A stretch of DNA of 64,000 nucleotides from NCBI GenBank assembly GCA_963725505.1, contig CAVRYN010000005.1, forward strand, positions 620,001-684,000. Reading direction: 5' to 3'. The notes below the pieces were generated by a model, which had not been told where the DNA came from, did no database searches, and was given only the letters and a program-made list of their open reading frames with translations. How positions within the stretch are numbered: position 1 is the stretch's first letter; the number at the start of each line of letters is the position of its first letter. The position numbers and the translations under genes are program-made. Of the stretch, positions 17,650-26,238 are shown piece after piece. The stretch comes from Udaeobacter sp963725505 (lineage in GTDB: Bacteria > Verrucomicrobiota > Verrucomicrobiia > Chthoniobacterales > UBA10450).

Positions 17650-19545
17650 TCAGTGGCGAGTTGCCTCAATCGCGTCGAGCGTTTCGCGTGCTGCCGGTTC
17701 GTTGGGCACCATCTGCAAAGTCGCCCGCAGATGGGGTATCGCTTCGTCGTAGCGGCCAAGTTGGGCCAGCAGCATGCCAAGATTTCGATGGATCGCGGGC
17801 TGCTGCGAGTCGAGCTCGAGCGCTTCCTCATATTGGTGGACCGCTTCGTCATAACGGCGCATCGCTTCCTCTGGGATTGTGGGAGCTGATTCGCTCAAAT
17901 GGTTTGCGGTGATCGCCAACGCGTTTGCCAGATTGGCCCGGATTTTTGCGACTCCAGCGCTCCTGGCGGTGGCCGGCTTCGCCTCTTTCAACTGCAGCGC
18001 CTTGCGATACTCGGCGATTCCTTCTTCAAATCGCTCCAGCCGACAATAAGCCAGGCCAAGCTGGTTATGGATATCGGCCAGTTCCGGCTTCAACTCCGCC
18101 GCGCGACCGGCATGATAAGCGGCCTCAGCGTATCTTTCCTGCTTGAAGCGACGTTGCGCCATCATGATGTGCGCCTGCCACGCGTCAGGGTTTTTGGAGA
18201 GATTGTCCGGCCAAAGCGTCTCTTCGTTGCGGTAAACTTCCACCCGGCTGAAAGCGTACGTGCCCATTGCGCCAACCAGCAACGTGACAATGGTCGCGGT
18301 GGCAATTTTAGCCGCGCGTTGTCGCTGGTTCCACGCGTATGCGACGCCAGCGCAAAAAAGCGCGAGCAAAGGAACGTCTGCAAAATACTGGAGATGGTCG
18401 GCGACGAGCGTGCCGCTGCGCACGTAAGCCATTCGAACTAATCCCAGCACTGGGAGAAGCGCGACAACGAAACAGGCAACCGCAAAAAAAGCGCCGCGTG
18501 TCCCACGATTCCGCCAATGCCAGAGGCCAGCCAAAACACCGATAAGGGCGATCAAAGGCAGCCATTCCAAAACGCGGGGAGAATCGAATCGCCAGTTTGG
18601 GTAGATAGCCATCAATCGGACAGGCGCGAAGAGATGGCCAGTGTACCACCATATCGCCATAGCGGCGTTTGCGAAGCGGCGCGGGAGCGAACCGATAACA
18701 ATCTCTTCTTCGCCGATGCCGCGGCTTTGAAACCACATCGTGACCAGGCCCAAAACAATGGCGACCAAGAAAAATGGCACGGTTCGGACGTTTGGAGTTC
18801 CGCGTTTACGCGGTCCAAGGCCACGCGTGGCGGATTGACCGCCTGAAGGCGGGACTCCCAACTTAATATCGCGACCGAGGTTGGCGTTTGTCGCGTTTCC
18901 GGAACGCTCCTTGTCCCGCCACCAGGCGCATAACAGCAGGACGAAAGGCAAAAACACGACTTGCGTTTTTGAGAGCAACGCTAAAGCGAAGAAAACGAGA
19001 GACGCAGCATACGCGGTCGCGGAGTTACGCAGCCGTTTGTCGTCGAGCTTAAGGAAACAGAGGACCGACAACAGGGCGAAGAACATCGCGAGCAGATTTT
19101 TCAATTCGGAAATCCACGCCACTGATGCCACATGAACCGGGTGGATTCCGAATATGAGGCCAGCCAGCCATGCGCCGGGAATGTTCAGGCGCGTTAATAA
19201 CCGCCAGACGAGCAACGCGTTTGCAATTTGCAGGAGAATATTAACGGCGTGATAGCCGGTTGCGTTCACGCCGAAAAGGTAATGCTCGATCCAGAATACG
19301 GTGTTCGTGAGCGGGAAGTAATCTGCCGTCCTGCCACCCGACCAGATTTCCACGAGACCCGAAAAGTTTTGCAGCAACGGGTTGCCGGTGATCAGGAGAA
19401 AATCGTCCCACACAAAATCTCCCCGAAGCGCCGGGAGGTAAACCACAACAACGGCGATGACGATTGCGGCAGTGAGCGCCGTCTGCCGCCAGAGCGTAAA
19501 TTTCGCGGGCGCGACCCGTGCTTGCCGTTCCGATCGTGATTTCAT
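17650..19545 (-). CDS. TPR-containing multi-pass membrane protein, TMTC/PMT-like glycosyltransferase candidate
   Basis: About 631 aa from the ATG at 19545. The first ~430 residues hold roughly ten membrane segments and the motif GDFVWDDFLLI, whose acidic pair in the first loop resembles GT-C glycosyltransferases such as TMTC and PMT proteins. ATGYHAVNILLQ and FGIHPVHVASVAWISELKN support this. The last ~200 residues are TPR repeats (HNQLGLAYCRLERFEEGIAEYRKA, AIHRNLGMLLAQLGRYDEAI). Residues encoded by 18790-18862 (GVPPSGGQ..RKRGTPN) are a translated palindromic repeat in a loop, an in-frame insertion. It may transfer sugar from a lipid carrier to exported proteins, but that is inference. Confidence 0.8.
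   Translation of the reverse strand: MKSRSERQARVAPAKFTLWRQTALTAAIVIAVVVVYLPALRGDFVWDDFLLITGNPLLQNFSGLVEIWSGGRTADYFPLTNTVFWIEHYLFGVNATGYHAVNILLQIANALLVWRLLTRLNIPGAWLAGLIFGIHPVHVASVAWISELKNLLAMFFALLSVLCFLKLDDKRLRNSATAYAASLVFFALALLSKTQVVFLPFVLLLCAWWRDKERSGNATNANLGRDIKLGVPPSGGQSATRGLGPRKRGTPNVRTVPFFLVAIVLGLVTMWFQSRGIGEEEIVIGSLPRRFANAAMAIWWYTGHLFAPVRLMAIYPNWRFDSPRVLEWLPLIALIGVLAGLWHWRNRGTRGAFFAVACFVVALLPVLGLVRMAYVRSGTLVADHLQYFADVPLLALFCAGVAYAWNQRQRAAKIATATIVTLLVGAMGTYAFSRVEVYRNEETLWPDNLSKNPDAWQAHIMMAQRRFKQERYAEAAYHAGRAAELKPELADIHNQLGLAYCRLERFEEGIAEYRKALQLKEAKPATARSAGVAKIRANLANALAITANHLSESAPTIPEEAMRRYDEAVHQYEEALELDSQQPAIHRNLGMLLAQLGRYDEAIPHLRATLQMVPNEPAARETLDAIEATRH
18790..18862. repeat. REP/BIME-like palindrome inserted in frame in a coding gene
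   Basis: 73 bp with outer ends GTTTGGAGTTCC and GGACTCCCAAC and inner hairpins CCGCGTTTACGCGG and CCGCCTGAAGGCGG. It matches the REPs flanking the RAYT gene at 20653 and 21324. It adds about 24 codons to the TPR protein without breaking the frame. Confidence 0.85.
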
Positions 19546-19645
19546 GATCGATAAAACCAAGTAACCACGAATCAGCCCTAGCGAAACTGCTGGAAACAGC
19601 CGCTCCTACAACGCGCCGAATTTGGCGCGGCCGCAGCCTTTCGGC

Positions 19646-20050
19646 TTACACCTGTGCCAGGATCGTAACCCAGTAGCGAAGCTGGTAGATACTTACGTTG
19701 TTGATTCCGCCACTCGCAGAAAGAAATAGCTCAACACGAACTTCGACCCTGCCGGATTCATCGTCCCAGTCAGCTTCGACAGAATTGATCTGGACTTGGA
19801 AGCTTCCTGGTGCCGTCTGCACGTTGACAAACTGAGAAGAAACGGAAGCTGCGCCAATTGCCCGATAAAATTGCTGACGTGTAAAGGCCGGTCCCACCAG
19901 GAAAGTAAACGTCTGGACCTGCTGCTGCCCACCGCTCGTAGCGATATTCACGTTAGCTGCTCCAGTAACGGTAAACAGCCGGTTCGCTTCATCGGGTCCG
20001 GCTACGACTGCTTCCAAGACTTGTTCTCCAGTGGTATTGGCTGCGGGCAT
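19646..20050 (-). CDS. Hypothetical protein, 134 aa
   Basis: Starts MPAANTTGEQVLEAVV with a good ribosome-binding site (AAGGAG) a few bases upstream. The sequence is beta-rich with alternating polar and hydrophobic residues (VQTFTFLVGPAF, RVEVRVELFLSASGG, IYQLRYWVTILAQV). No signal peptide or membrane helix. I do not recognise a family. It stands alone, with the divergent MaoC-like gene upstream. Confidence 0.55.
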   Translation of the reverse strand: MPAANTTGEQVLEAVVAGPDEANRLFTVTGAANVNIATSGGQQQVQTFTFLVGPAFTRQQFYRAIGAASVSSQFVNVQTAPGSFQVQINSVEADWDDESGRVEVRVELFLSASGGINNVSIYQLRYWVTILAQV

Positions 20051-20209
20051 TGTGTGGGCTCCTTGTGGTTTCGCTCAAGTGTGAGGTATTACAAAAACGC
20101 TGTCAATGCGTTCCGCGACGGTTCATTATCACCAAGCGAATCGCGCCGAATTTTACGGATTGCTCAATCCTGAGCGATGACGCATGAATGTGGTTTCAAC
20201 TTCTCCGCA

Positions 20210-20650
20210 ATGAAAGAGCATTACTTCGATGACTTGAAGGTGGGTGATCGGTTCAAATCCGAGCCGCTAAACGTGACGGAGAAACAGCTCATCGAGTTCG
20301 CCTACAAGTTTGATCCGCAGATGTTTCATCTCAGCCGCAAAAAAGCTGAGCGAACAATTTTCAAAGGTTTGATTGCCAGCGGCTGGCACACCGCCGCGGT
20401 GACCATGCGGTTGTTTGTACAAACTTTGAATTTCGTCGAAGGCGCAATCGGCCTGGGCGTGGACGAACTGCGCTGGCCTCATGAAGTGCGACCGGGCGAC
20501 GTGCTCACGGTAGAGACGGAGATTGTCGATCTGCGCCCGTCGCGCTCGAGGCCCGGCTTCGGGATTATTCGCCTGCGCAACATAACAACCAACCAGCGCG
20601 GCGAAATTGTCCAGACGATGCTTGCCAGCGCGATGGTACCAAGGCGGTAA
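20210..20650 (+). CDS. MaoC-like hot-dog dehydratase domain protein
   Basis: 146 aa from the ATG at 20210; the frame is open from 20177, but MKEHYFDDLKVGDRF is the normal start. MaoC features: YFDDLKVGDRF, FDPQMFHL with the catalytic-type Asp and His, and FKGLIASGWHTAAVTMRL. The domain hydrates enoyl-CoA or similar thioesters. The acyl substrate is unknown. It is followed at once by a REP element and the RAYT gene. Confidence 0.88.
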   Translation: MKEHYFDDLKVGDRFKSEPLNVTEKQLIEFAYKFDPQMFHLSRKKAERTIFKGLIASGWHTAAVTMRLFVQTLNFVEGAIGLGVDELRWPHEVRPGDVLTVETEIVDLRPSRSRPGFGIIRLRNITTNQRGEIVQTMLASAMVPRR

Positions 20651-20652
20651 CG

Positions 20653-20680
20653 GTTTGGAGTTCCGCCTTCAGGCGGCTCG
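20653..20680. repeat. REP element left of the RAYT gene
   Basis: GTTTGGAGTTCCGCC followed by TTCAGGCGGCTCGG. The hairpin CCGCCTTCAGGCGG is the same core found on the right of the RAYT gene and inside the TPR gene. It sits 16 bp upstream of the RAYT start codon. Confidence 0.8.
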
Positions 20681-20695
20681 GAATCATCTCAACCC

Positions 20696-21316
20696 ATGTG
20701 CGCTGCGCGGTATCTCTGGCGTCAGCTCAACCAGAAGCAGCGTGAAGAATTACTCGCGTGGCGTAAGGCACGGGATTATCCGTGGCATTCACCGCCGCAC
20801 CGGCCCAACTTCGGACATCTGCGATTTCTTATTTCGGCAGCTTGTTATGAACATCGTCATTACATCGGCCACAGCCCACAGCGCATGGACAATTTTACAC
20901 GCGACTTGCTGGCGGTATTCGGAGCTCATTCGAATCAGACCTTCGCGTGGTGCGTGTTACCGAACCATTACCACGCGCTCGTGGAGGCACCCAACATTAA
21001 AGGTCTGCTGCATGAACTGGGATTGCTTCATGGTCGAAGTTCACACGCTTGGAATCGCCAGGAGGGAAGTCGCGGCCGCAAGGTTTTCTTTCGCGTTGTC
21101 GAGCGCGCGATGCGTTCGGAGCGGCATTACTGGGCGACATTGAATTATGTCCATCACAATCCGGTGAAGCACGGATACGCGGCATTCTGGACGGATTGGC
21201 CATGGAGCAGCGCAGCGGACTACTTAGTGCAAACAGGATCGGACGAGGCGAAGCGTATCTGGCGAGAGTATCCGATCCGCGACTACGGCAAAGGTTGGGA
21301 CGAGGCAGAAGGGTAA
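20696..21316 (+). CDS. REP-associated tyrosine transposase (RAYT, Y1_Tnp/TnpA_REP family)
   Basis: 206 aa. The HUH-type pair is seen in LPNHYHALVEAP near residue 85, and the catalytic Tyr candidate in LNYVHHNPVKHGYA near residue 160. WPWSSAADYL near the end is a family feature, as is the N-terminal PWHSPPHR. RAYTs are single-copy enzymes that nick and move REP palindromes as single strands. Here the gene is flanked by REPs at 20653-20680 and 21324-21397, and a matching composite sits in the TPR gene about 2 kb away, strong support for this being the mobilising enzyme of those elements. Confidence 0.9.
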   Translation: MCAARYLWRQLNQKQREELLAWRKARDYPWHSPPHRPNFGHLRFLISAACYEHRHYIGHSPQRMDNFTRDLLAVFGAHSNQTFAWCVLPNHYHALVEAPNIKGLLHELGLLHGRSSHAWNRQEGSRGRKVFFRVVERAMRSERHYWATLNYVHHNPVKHGYAAFWTDWPWSSAADYLVQTGSDEAKRIWREYPIRDYGKGWDEAEG

Positions 21317-21323
21317 CTAAGAG

Positions 21324-21397
21324 GTTTGGGGTTCCGAATTGACGCGCCGCGTGGTGTGGGAGCCGCTGTGACACCGCCTGAAGGCGGAACTCCAAAC
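21324..21397. repeat. Composite REP element right of the RAYT gene
   Basis: Begins GTTTGGGGTTCC and ends GGCGGAACTCCAAAC, in inverted orientation, with the hairpin CCGCCTGAAGGCGG near the right end. Its outer ends pair like the 18790-18862 element. Confidence 0.85.
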
Positions 21398-21438
21398 ATA
21401 TCGCCTCTGTCCGCGCCCAAACTTTCGCTCTTTCATTC

Positions 21439-22362
21439 TTATCGAGATTCGATCGTCAGCTTAACCGCTTCCTTAAAATCGTCGGGCAACTGAGCCTCGA
21501 AACGTTTCCATTCGCCGGTGCGCGGATGTTGGAAGCAGAGCTTCCACGCGTGCAACATTTGACGCGGAAAATTTTTCGCAAAGCGCGGCGCATAAATCTT
21601 ATCGCCGAGAATTGCGTGGCCTAGGTGATGAAGGTGCACGCGAATTTGATGAGTGCGTCCGCTGTGCAGCCGGCATTCAATTAAACTTGCCTCATCGCTC
21701 GAACGAATGACGCGATACTCGGTCTTGGCTGTCCGTCCACGGAGGGAAGTCACCCGCATTCGTTGCCGGTGCACCGGGTGTCGTCCGATTTTTTCTTCGA
21801 TTACGCCAGCCGCCTTGCGCAGCTTTCCGGCGACGAGCGCGAGATAAATCTTTTCCACTGTGCGCGCGGCGAACTGTTTGGATAATTCGCGATGCGCGAT
21901 GTCATTTTTGGCCACCACCAGACAGCCGCTTGTTTCCTTGTCGAGACGGTGAACAATGCCGGGCCGCTCCTTTCCGCCGATCCCGGACAGCGTCGTGCAG
22001 TGGCTGAGCAACGCGTTGACCAAAGTGTGTTCGCGCTGACCTGCGCCCGGGTGAACGGTAAGGCCGGCCGGTTTATTGATAACGATGAGATCGTCGTCTT
22101 CGAAGAGTATCTCGAGTGGAATCGGCTCTGGCCGCACATCGATCTTCTCCAGCGGCGGCTCCCTCAGATCAATTTTGTCACCGCGCCGGACAATGTGCCG
22201 CGGTCGGGTGGTTTGCTCGTTGAGCCGGACGAACCCGCTGCGGATCAACTGCTGAAGACGCGACCGGGAATATTCCGGAAATCGCTTTGTCAAAAACTGA
22301 TCAAGGCGCAGCTTCGCGTCGTTTTCAGTTACGACAAACTTGGTCGGCTTAGAATCTTTCAA
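21439..22362 (-). CDS. rluD: 23S rRNA pseudouridine synthase, RluD family
   Basis: 307 aa. An S4 RNA-binding domain comes first (KLRLDQFLTKRFPEYSRSRLQQLI), then the RluA-type catalytic domain with GIVHRLDKETSGCLVVAKN, whose Asp is the nucleophile, and SGRTHQIRVHLHHLGHAILGD. Family enzymes convert U1911/1915/1917 of 23S rRNA to pseudouridine. The substrate sites are inferred from family. It is transcribed away from the ClpX-like gene. Confidence 0.94.
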   Translation of the reverse strand: MKDSKPTKFVVTENDAKLRLDQFLTKRFPEYSRSRLQQLIRSGFVRLNEQTTRPRHIVRRGDKIDLREPPLEKIDVRPEPIPLEILFEDDDLIVINKPAGLTVHPGAGQREHTLVNALLSHCTTLSGIGGKERPGIVHRLDKETSGCLVVAKNDIAHRELSKQFAARTVEKIYLALVAGKLRKAAGVIEEKIGRHPVHRQRMRVTSLRGRTAKTEYRVIRSSDEASLIECRLHSGRTHQIRVHLHHLGHAILGDKIYAPRFAKNFPRQMLHAWKLCFQHPRTGEWKRFEAQLPDDFKEAVKLTIESR

Positions 22363-22509
22363 TGTTTCCGAAGTAGATCAGAGCAAGAGCATGAGCAAGA
22401 GTAAGAGCCAGAATAGGAAGCAGAGCGGGGATGAACAAATCTCGCGCCTGAGAGTCAGATTTAGACGAACCGTTGCCAGGGAGCCTCTTTCGCACGATCT
22501 TTTCTGCAC

Positions 22510-24108
22510 ATGGCACAAGACCCGTCACCACCACCGTTTCCTTCACCGGAAGAGCTGAAGGCCAAGATCACGGACTTCATGAAACAGAACTTCGGCGATC
22601 GGGTCTCAGTGGCTACTTTTGCCGAGCCGGAGCCGGCGACAGCGGAAGAGGATGAAAAGCCTGACAAAGTCGACCGTAATGAATTCGAGTTCAATCTCCT
22701 GCCTCGCGACATTAAAGCGCATCTTGATCGCTTCGTGATAAAGCAAGATGAAGCGAAGAAGGTCCTGGCGATTGCGGTTTGCGACCATTACAACCACGCC
22801 AATTACCTGCGCCGGCTTGAGAAAGAAGACGCCCGGCGCGCGCAGGAGATCGAATACATCAAGCAAAATGTGATCTTGGTCGGGCCGACCGGGGTCGGCA
22901 AAACGTATCTGATCAAACACATCGCCGATCTGATCAAAGTGCCGTTTGTAAAGGCGGACGCGACGAAGTTCAGCGAGACCGGTTACGTCGGCGGTGACGT
23001 GGAAGATTTGGTGCGCGAGCTGGTCCACAAAGCCGACGGCGACGTAAACCTCGCGCAATTCGGAATCATTTATATCGATGAGATCGACAAGATCGCTGCA
23101 GCCGGGAATTTGATCGGTCGCGACGTGAGCGGCCGTGGCGTGCAGACCACGCTGCTGAAATTGATGGAGGAAACAGAAGTGCCCGTGCGCAGCATGAACG
23201 ATCTTCAGGCGCAATTACAGGCTGCGTTCGAGTTTCAACGGCGTGGCAAGGCAAAACGCGAAACGATCAATACCCGCCACATTCTGTTCGTCGTGAGCGG
23301 CGCGTTTGAAAAGTTGAAGGAGCAAGTGGCGCGGCGCCTCCGGCAGGGACAGATAGGATTTCGGGCCGAGCCGGTTCAGGTGATGGACAACCAGCTCTTC
23401 CAGCACGTGACGACGCAGGATTTCATCGAGTACGGGTTCGAGCCGGAATTCATCGGCCGATTGCCAGTGCGAGTGGTTTGTGAGGACCTCGACGCCCCTG
23501 ATCTTTTCAACATCATGAAATATTCCGAAGGCAGTTTGCTCCGGCAATACGAGCGCGCGTTTCGCGCTTATGGGATCGAGATCAGTTTCGAGGACGAAGC
23601 GCTGCGACTGCTGGCCGAGGCGGCCGCAAAGGAAAAAACCGGCGCGCGGGGATTACTGACAGTATTCGAAAAATTATTTCGCGATTACAAGTACTATCTG
23701 GCTGGGTCGGGCCTGAGCCAATTGCGTGTGACCGCCGCGCTGGTGCGCGAGCCGCAGCGCGTGCTTGATCGCTTAAGGGTTGAGGGACACAAGCTGGAAG
23801 CGCAAATGCTCGAAGCCGGTGCCCGTCAGTTCGCTGAGAAATTCAGCAATGAGCACGGATTGGAAATTGTTTTTGATGACGCGGCAATTCGGCGGCTGGT
23901 CGAGCGCGCGCAGACGGAGCGGATGACCATGAGCGATCTGTGCGCTCATTTATTCAAAGATTATCAATTCGGCTTGAGCCTCATCAAAAAGAATACGGGC
24001 CGAACCAAGTTTATTCTTAATGCCGAGGCAATTGACGCTCCAGACCAGTTCCTGAGCGAACTCGTGGTGCAATCCTATTACCCGGCTGCAATCGCGCAAA
24101 AAGCCTGA
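22510..24108 (+). CDS. ClpX-like AAA+ ATPase without zinc-binding domain
   Basis: 532 aa. The Cys4 zinc domain of true ClpX is absent; instead there is an acidic Pro/Glu-rich N-terminus. The AAA+ core shows Walker A GPTGVGKTYLIKHIA near residue 125, the pore loop GYVGGDVEDLVREL, Walker B IIYIDEIDKIA, the IGF loop (GQIGFRAE) and the sensor-2 region (ARGLLTVFEKLFRDYKYY). The IGF loop suggests interaction with a ClpP-type peptidase. The C-terminal ~130 residues extend beyond normal ClpX. A class III cyclase-like gene follows only 6 bp downstream. It could be a specialised unfoldase; a true second ClpX is less likely. Confidence 0.85.
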   Translation: MAQDPSPPPFPSPEELKAKITDFMKQNFGDRVSVATFAEPEPATAEEDEKPDKVDRNEFEFNLLPRDIKAHLDRFVIKQDEAKKVLAIAVCDHYNHANYLRRLEKEDARRAQEIEYIKQNVILVGPTGVGKTYLIKHIADLIKVPFVKADATKFSETGYVGGDVEDLVRELVHKADGDVNLAQFGIIYIDEIDKIAAAGNLIGRDVSGRGVQTTLLKLMEETEVPVRSMNDLQAQLQAAFEFQRRGKAKRETINTRHILFVVSGAFEKLKEQVARRLRQGQIGFRAEPVQVMDNQLFQHVTTQDFIEYGFEPEFIGRLPVRVVCEDLDAPDLFNIMKYSEGSLLRQYERAFRAYGIEISFEDEALRLLAEAAAKEKTGARGLLTVFEKLFRDYKYYLAGSGLSQLRVTAALVREPQRVLDRLRVEGHKLEAQMLEAGARQFAEKFSNEHGLEIVFDDAAIRRLVERAQTERMTMSDLCAHLFKDYQFGLSLIKKNTGRTKFILNAEAIDAPDQFLSELVVQSYYPAAIAQKA

Positions 24109-24114
24109 TTGTTG

Positions 24115-25392
24115 ATGAAGCGATTGCTGATCACAACGCTCATAATCGGAGTCGCCGTGGCTCTTGGCGTCGGCGCGCTGCACGCCAGCAAGACCATGGC
24201 AGGTTTTGAGGCGGTCGCTGCTCAGCTTGTCTCCGACTACGCCGGGGCGACGCGAATCGTCAGTGAAAAATGGCAATACGTCTTTGTCCTGCTGATTGCC
24301 CTGGGTGTCTCCTGGCTCAGTCTGAGCAGCGTTCCACGATGGCGAAGCCGTCTGCTAGTTGGTTTGTTTTTGGTAGAGCTATTTGCCCTTTCTTGGGTCT
24401 GCTCGCTTTACCGGGTATTCTTCCAGCCGATTCCCTCCGTTCTTGCGCTGGTATTCGCACTGGCCATTGCCGAAGGCTGGTCGGCCTTTTTGCGGAGGGA
24501 TCGCTCGCATCTGGTGCGAACGTTCTTTGCCGATCGCCTTTCGGAAAAGAAATTTCGTGGTCTTAGTGACGGTACAACTCCATTCGATGCTGAGCCAAAA
24601 GCGTACGACGTAAGCGTTGTGGTGTGCGACCTCGGCAACAAATTCGCCACGGGACGAATCCGCGGCGGCGGACTTGCATTCGCGGAAGATTCTGAGCCGG
24701 CCGCCTTCGCTGAAGCCACGTCAAAATTCATTCGCGAGACCGCTGAACACCTCACCAAAGAAGGCGCTTTTCTGCACGCCGCTGACGGGGAAGGCGTGGT
24801 CGCTTTCTTTGGATTTCCAGTGCCGAACCCTGAGCATGCGCAGACAGCAGTCCGCGTTGTTCTCGATATGATAAAGAATTCTCGCGAGCGCCGGGAACGC
24901 AACGAAGAAATTTCTCGCAATTGGAATATCCGCGGCGGGATTAGCTCCGGCGTAATAATTGCCGGCGCGTTGAAGGACAGCCCGCGCCCTTTGCTTCTGA
25001 CAAGCGGCGAACCAATTGAACTGGCCCGCAGATTCTGCGCTCTGAACGATCTCTACGGATCAAACGCGCTGATGGACACGCCCACCTTTGACCGAGTGAA
25101 TGAGGCTGTCGTCGCACGCCCGATTGATTTTGTGAGCGGACTGAATTCGCATGATCGGCTTGAAGTTTACGAGCCGCTTTGGCTTGCCGCAGAAGCCACG
25201 CCGGAACACATCGCACGCCGGGATTCTTTCTGGAGCGCTGTGGTTCTTTTTCGAGAGAAGCGCTGGGCGGAAGCGTACAACGAGTTTCAGAAGGCGCGTG
25301 GCTCCGAGACGGAAGACGATCGACCACTGGATTTTTATTTGCGCAGGCTGGAGCCGCTTGTTCTTCAGTTGACGGAATTGCCCTTGGAATGA
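24115..25392 (+). CDS. Membrane protein with adenylate/guanylate cyclase-like domain
   Basis: 425 aa from the ATG at 24115; two TTG codons precede it. Three or four hydrophobic segments lie in residues 1-125. From ~155 there is a class III cyclase homology domain: VSVVVCDLGNKF and LHAADGEGVVAFFGFP correspond to the two metal-binding regions, and GISSGVIIAGAL to the GIHTG-type strand. The later region that normally carries the transition-state residues (GEPIELARRFCALN) is divergent, so activity is uncertain. The gene follows the ClpX-like ATPase with almost no gap, suggesting a joint function. Confidence 0.75.
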   Translation: MKRLLITTLIIGVAVALGVGALHASKTMAGFEAVAAQLVSDYAGATRIVSEKWQYVFVLLIALGVSWLSLSSVPRWRSRLLVGLFLVELFALSWVCSLYRVFFQPIPSVLALVFALAIAEGWSAFLRRDRSHLVRTFFADRLSEKKFRGLSDGTTPFDAEPKAYDVSVVVCDLGNKFATGRIRGGGLAFAEDSEPAAFAEATSKFIRETAEHLTKEGAFLHAADGEGVVAFFGFPVPNPEHAQTAVRVVLDMIKNSRERRERNEEISRNWNIRGGISSGVIIAGALKDSPRPLLLTSGEPIELARRFCALNDLYGSNALMDTPTFDRVNEAVVARPIDFVSGLNSHDRLEVYEPLWLAAEATPEHIARRDSFWSAVVLFREKRWAEAYNEFQKARGSETEDDRPLDFYLRRLEPLVLQLTELPLE

Positions 25393-25434
25393 TCGACCGA
25401 AGGAGAGGTTCGCCGTGGCGAATCTGAGTGTGTT

Positions 25435-26040
25435 TTGAGAAGAACGGAATATCCAGCGGCGATCCGGAATTTGATCGCCCAACTGCGGCAAATGCCGGGA
25501 GTTGGCCCTCGCTCAGCGGAGAGGATTGCGCTCTGGATGGTGCGGGCGCGCAACGATCAGCCGGAGCAAATTGCGCGCGCTGTCACAGACACGCGCCACT
25601 CAATTCGAGCCTGCAATCTTTGCGGATTTTTTGCTGCTGGCGAGATCTGCGAAATATGCGGTGATTCCTCGCGCGCGACGGAGTTGCTCTGCGTCGTAGA
25701 ACAGCCGACGGACATTCTGCCTCTGGAAAAGACCGGTGTCTTTCGCGGCCGATATCATTCTCTCGGTGGCAAGATTTCGCCGCTGGATCACGTCGGACCC
25801 GACGATTTGCGCATTAAGGAACTACTTCAGCGCGTCGATCGAGAAAAGATTACTGAAATTATTTTCGCGCTGCCTGCCGATGTGGAAGGCGAATCCACCA
25901 CAAATTACATTGTCGATCTTTTGAAGGACAAACCGATCGCGCTTACGCGCATTGCCCGTGGAATTCCAGCAGGCGGCGGCCTCGAATCGGCCGATGAATT
26001 GACGCTTTCCGCCGCGCTCTCAGGCCGCACGAAGCTGTAG
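25435..26040 (+). CDS. recR: Recombination protein RecR
   Basis: 201 aa with a probable TTG start at 25435; an AGGAGAGG sits about 25 bp upstream and no in-frame ATG gives the full family N-terminus. HhH region LRQMPGVGPRSAERIALW, zinc finger CNLCGFFAAGEICEIC, Toprim-like LLCVVEQPTDIL and the C-terminal Walker-like TRIARGIPAGGGLESADELTL are all in place. RecR works with RecF/RecO to load RecA at gapped DNA. Length matches the family. Confidence 0.95.
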   Translation: MRRTEYPAAIRNLIAQLRQMPGVGPRSAERIALWMVRARNDQPEQIARAVTDTRHSIRACNLCGFFAAGEICEICGDSSRATELLCVVEQPTDILPLEKTGVFRGRYHSLGGKISPLDHVGPDDLRIKELLQRVDREKITEIIFALPADVEGESTTNYIVDLLKDKPIALTRIARGIPAGGGLESADELTLSAALSGRTKL

Positions 26041-26043
26041 CGC

Positions 26044-26165
26044 GTGGTCATCCCGAGTCGCGAAGACGGCGAGGGACCTTACAGTCTGCGGACACAGTTA
26101 CGCAAACGTTCGTGTCGCCTGCGCTGCGGATGTGAGGTCCCTCACTCCGTTCGGGATGACACAGT
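26044..26165. repeat. Dispersed inverted repeat, GTCATCCCGAG type
   Basis: Arms GTCATCCCGAGTCGCGAAG..GAGGGACC and GGTCCCTCACTCC..CGGGATGAC pair across a 60-bp spacer. Related sequence is present at 27170-27310 and 43345-43470. It occupies most of the recR-lipA spacer. Confidence 0.7.
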
Positions 26166-26238
26166 TTGCAGCAACATAGAGCGCCGCTACAGAACGGTTT
26201 TGGCTTTTGTAACTTTTTTAACGTTGTAACTTTGTTCG

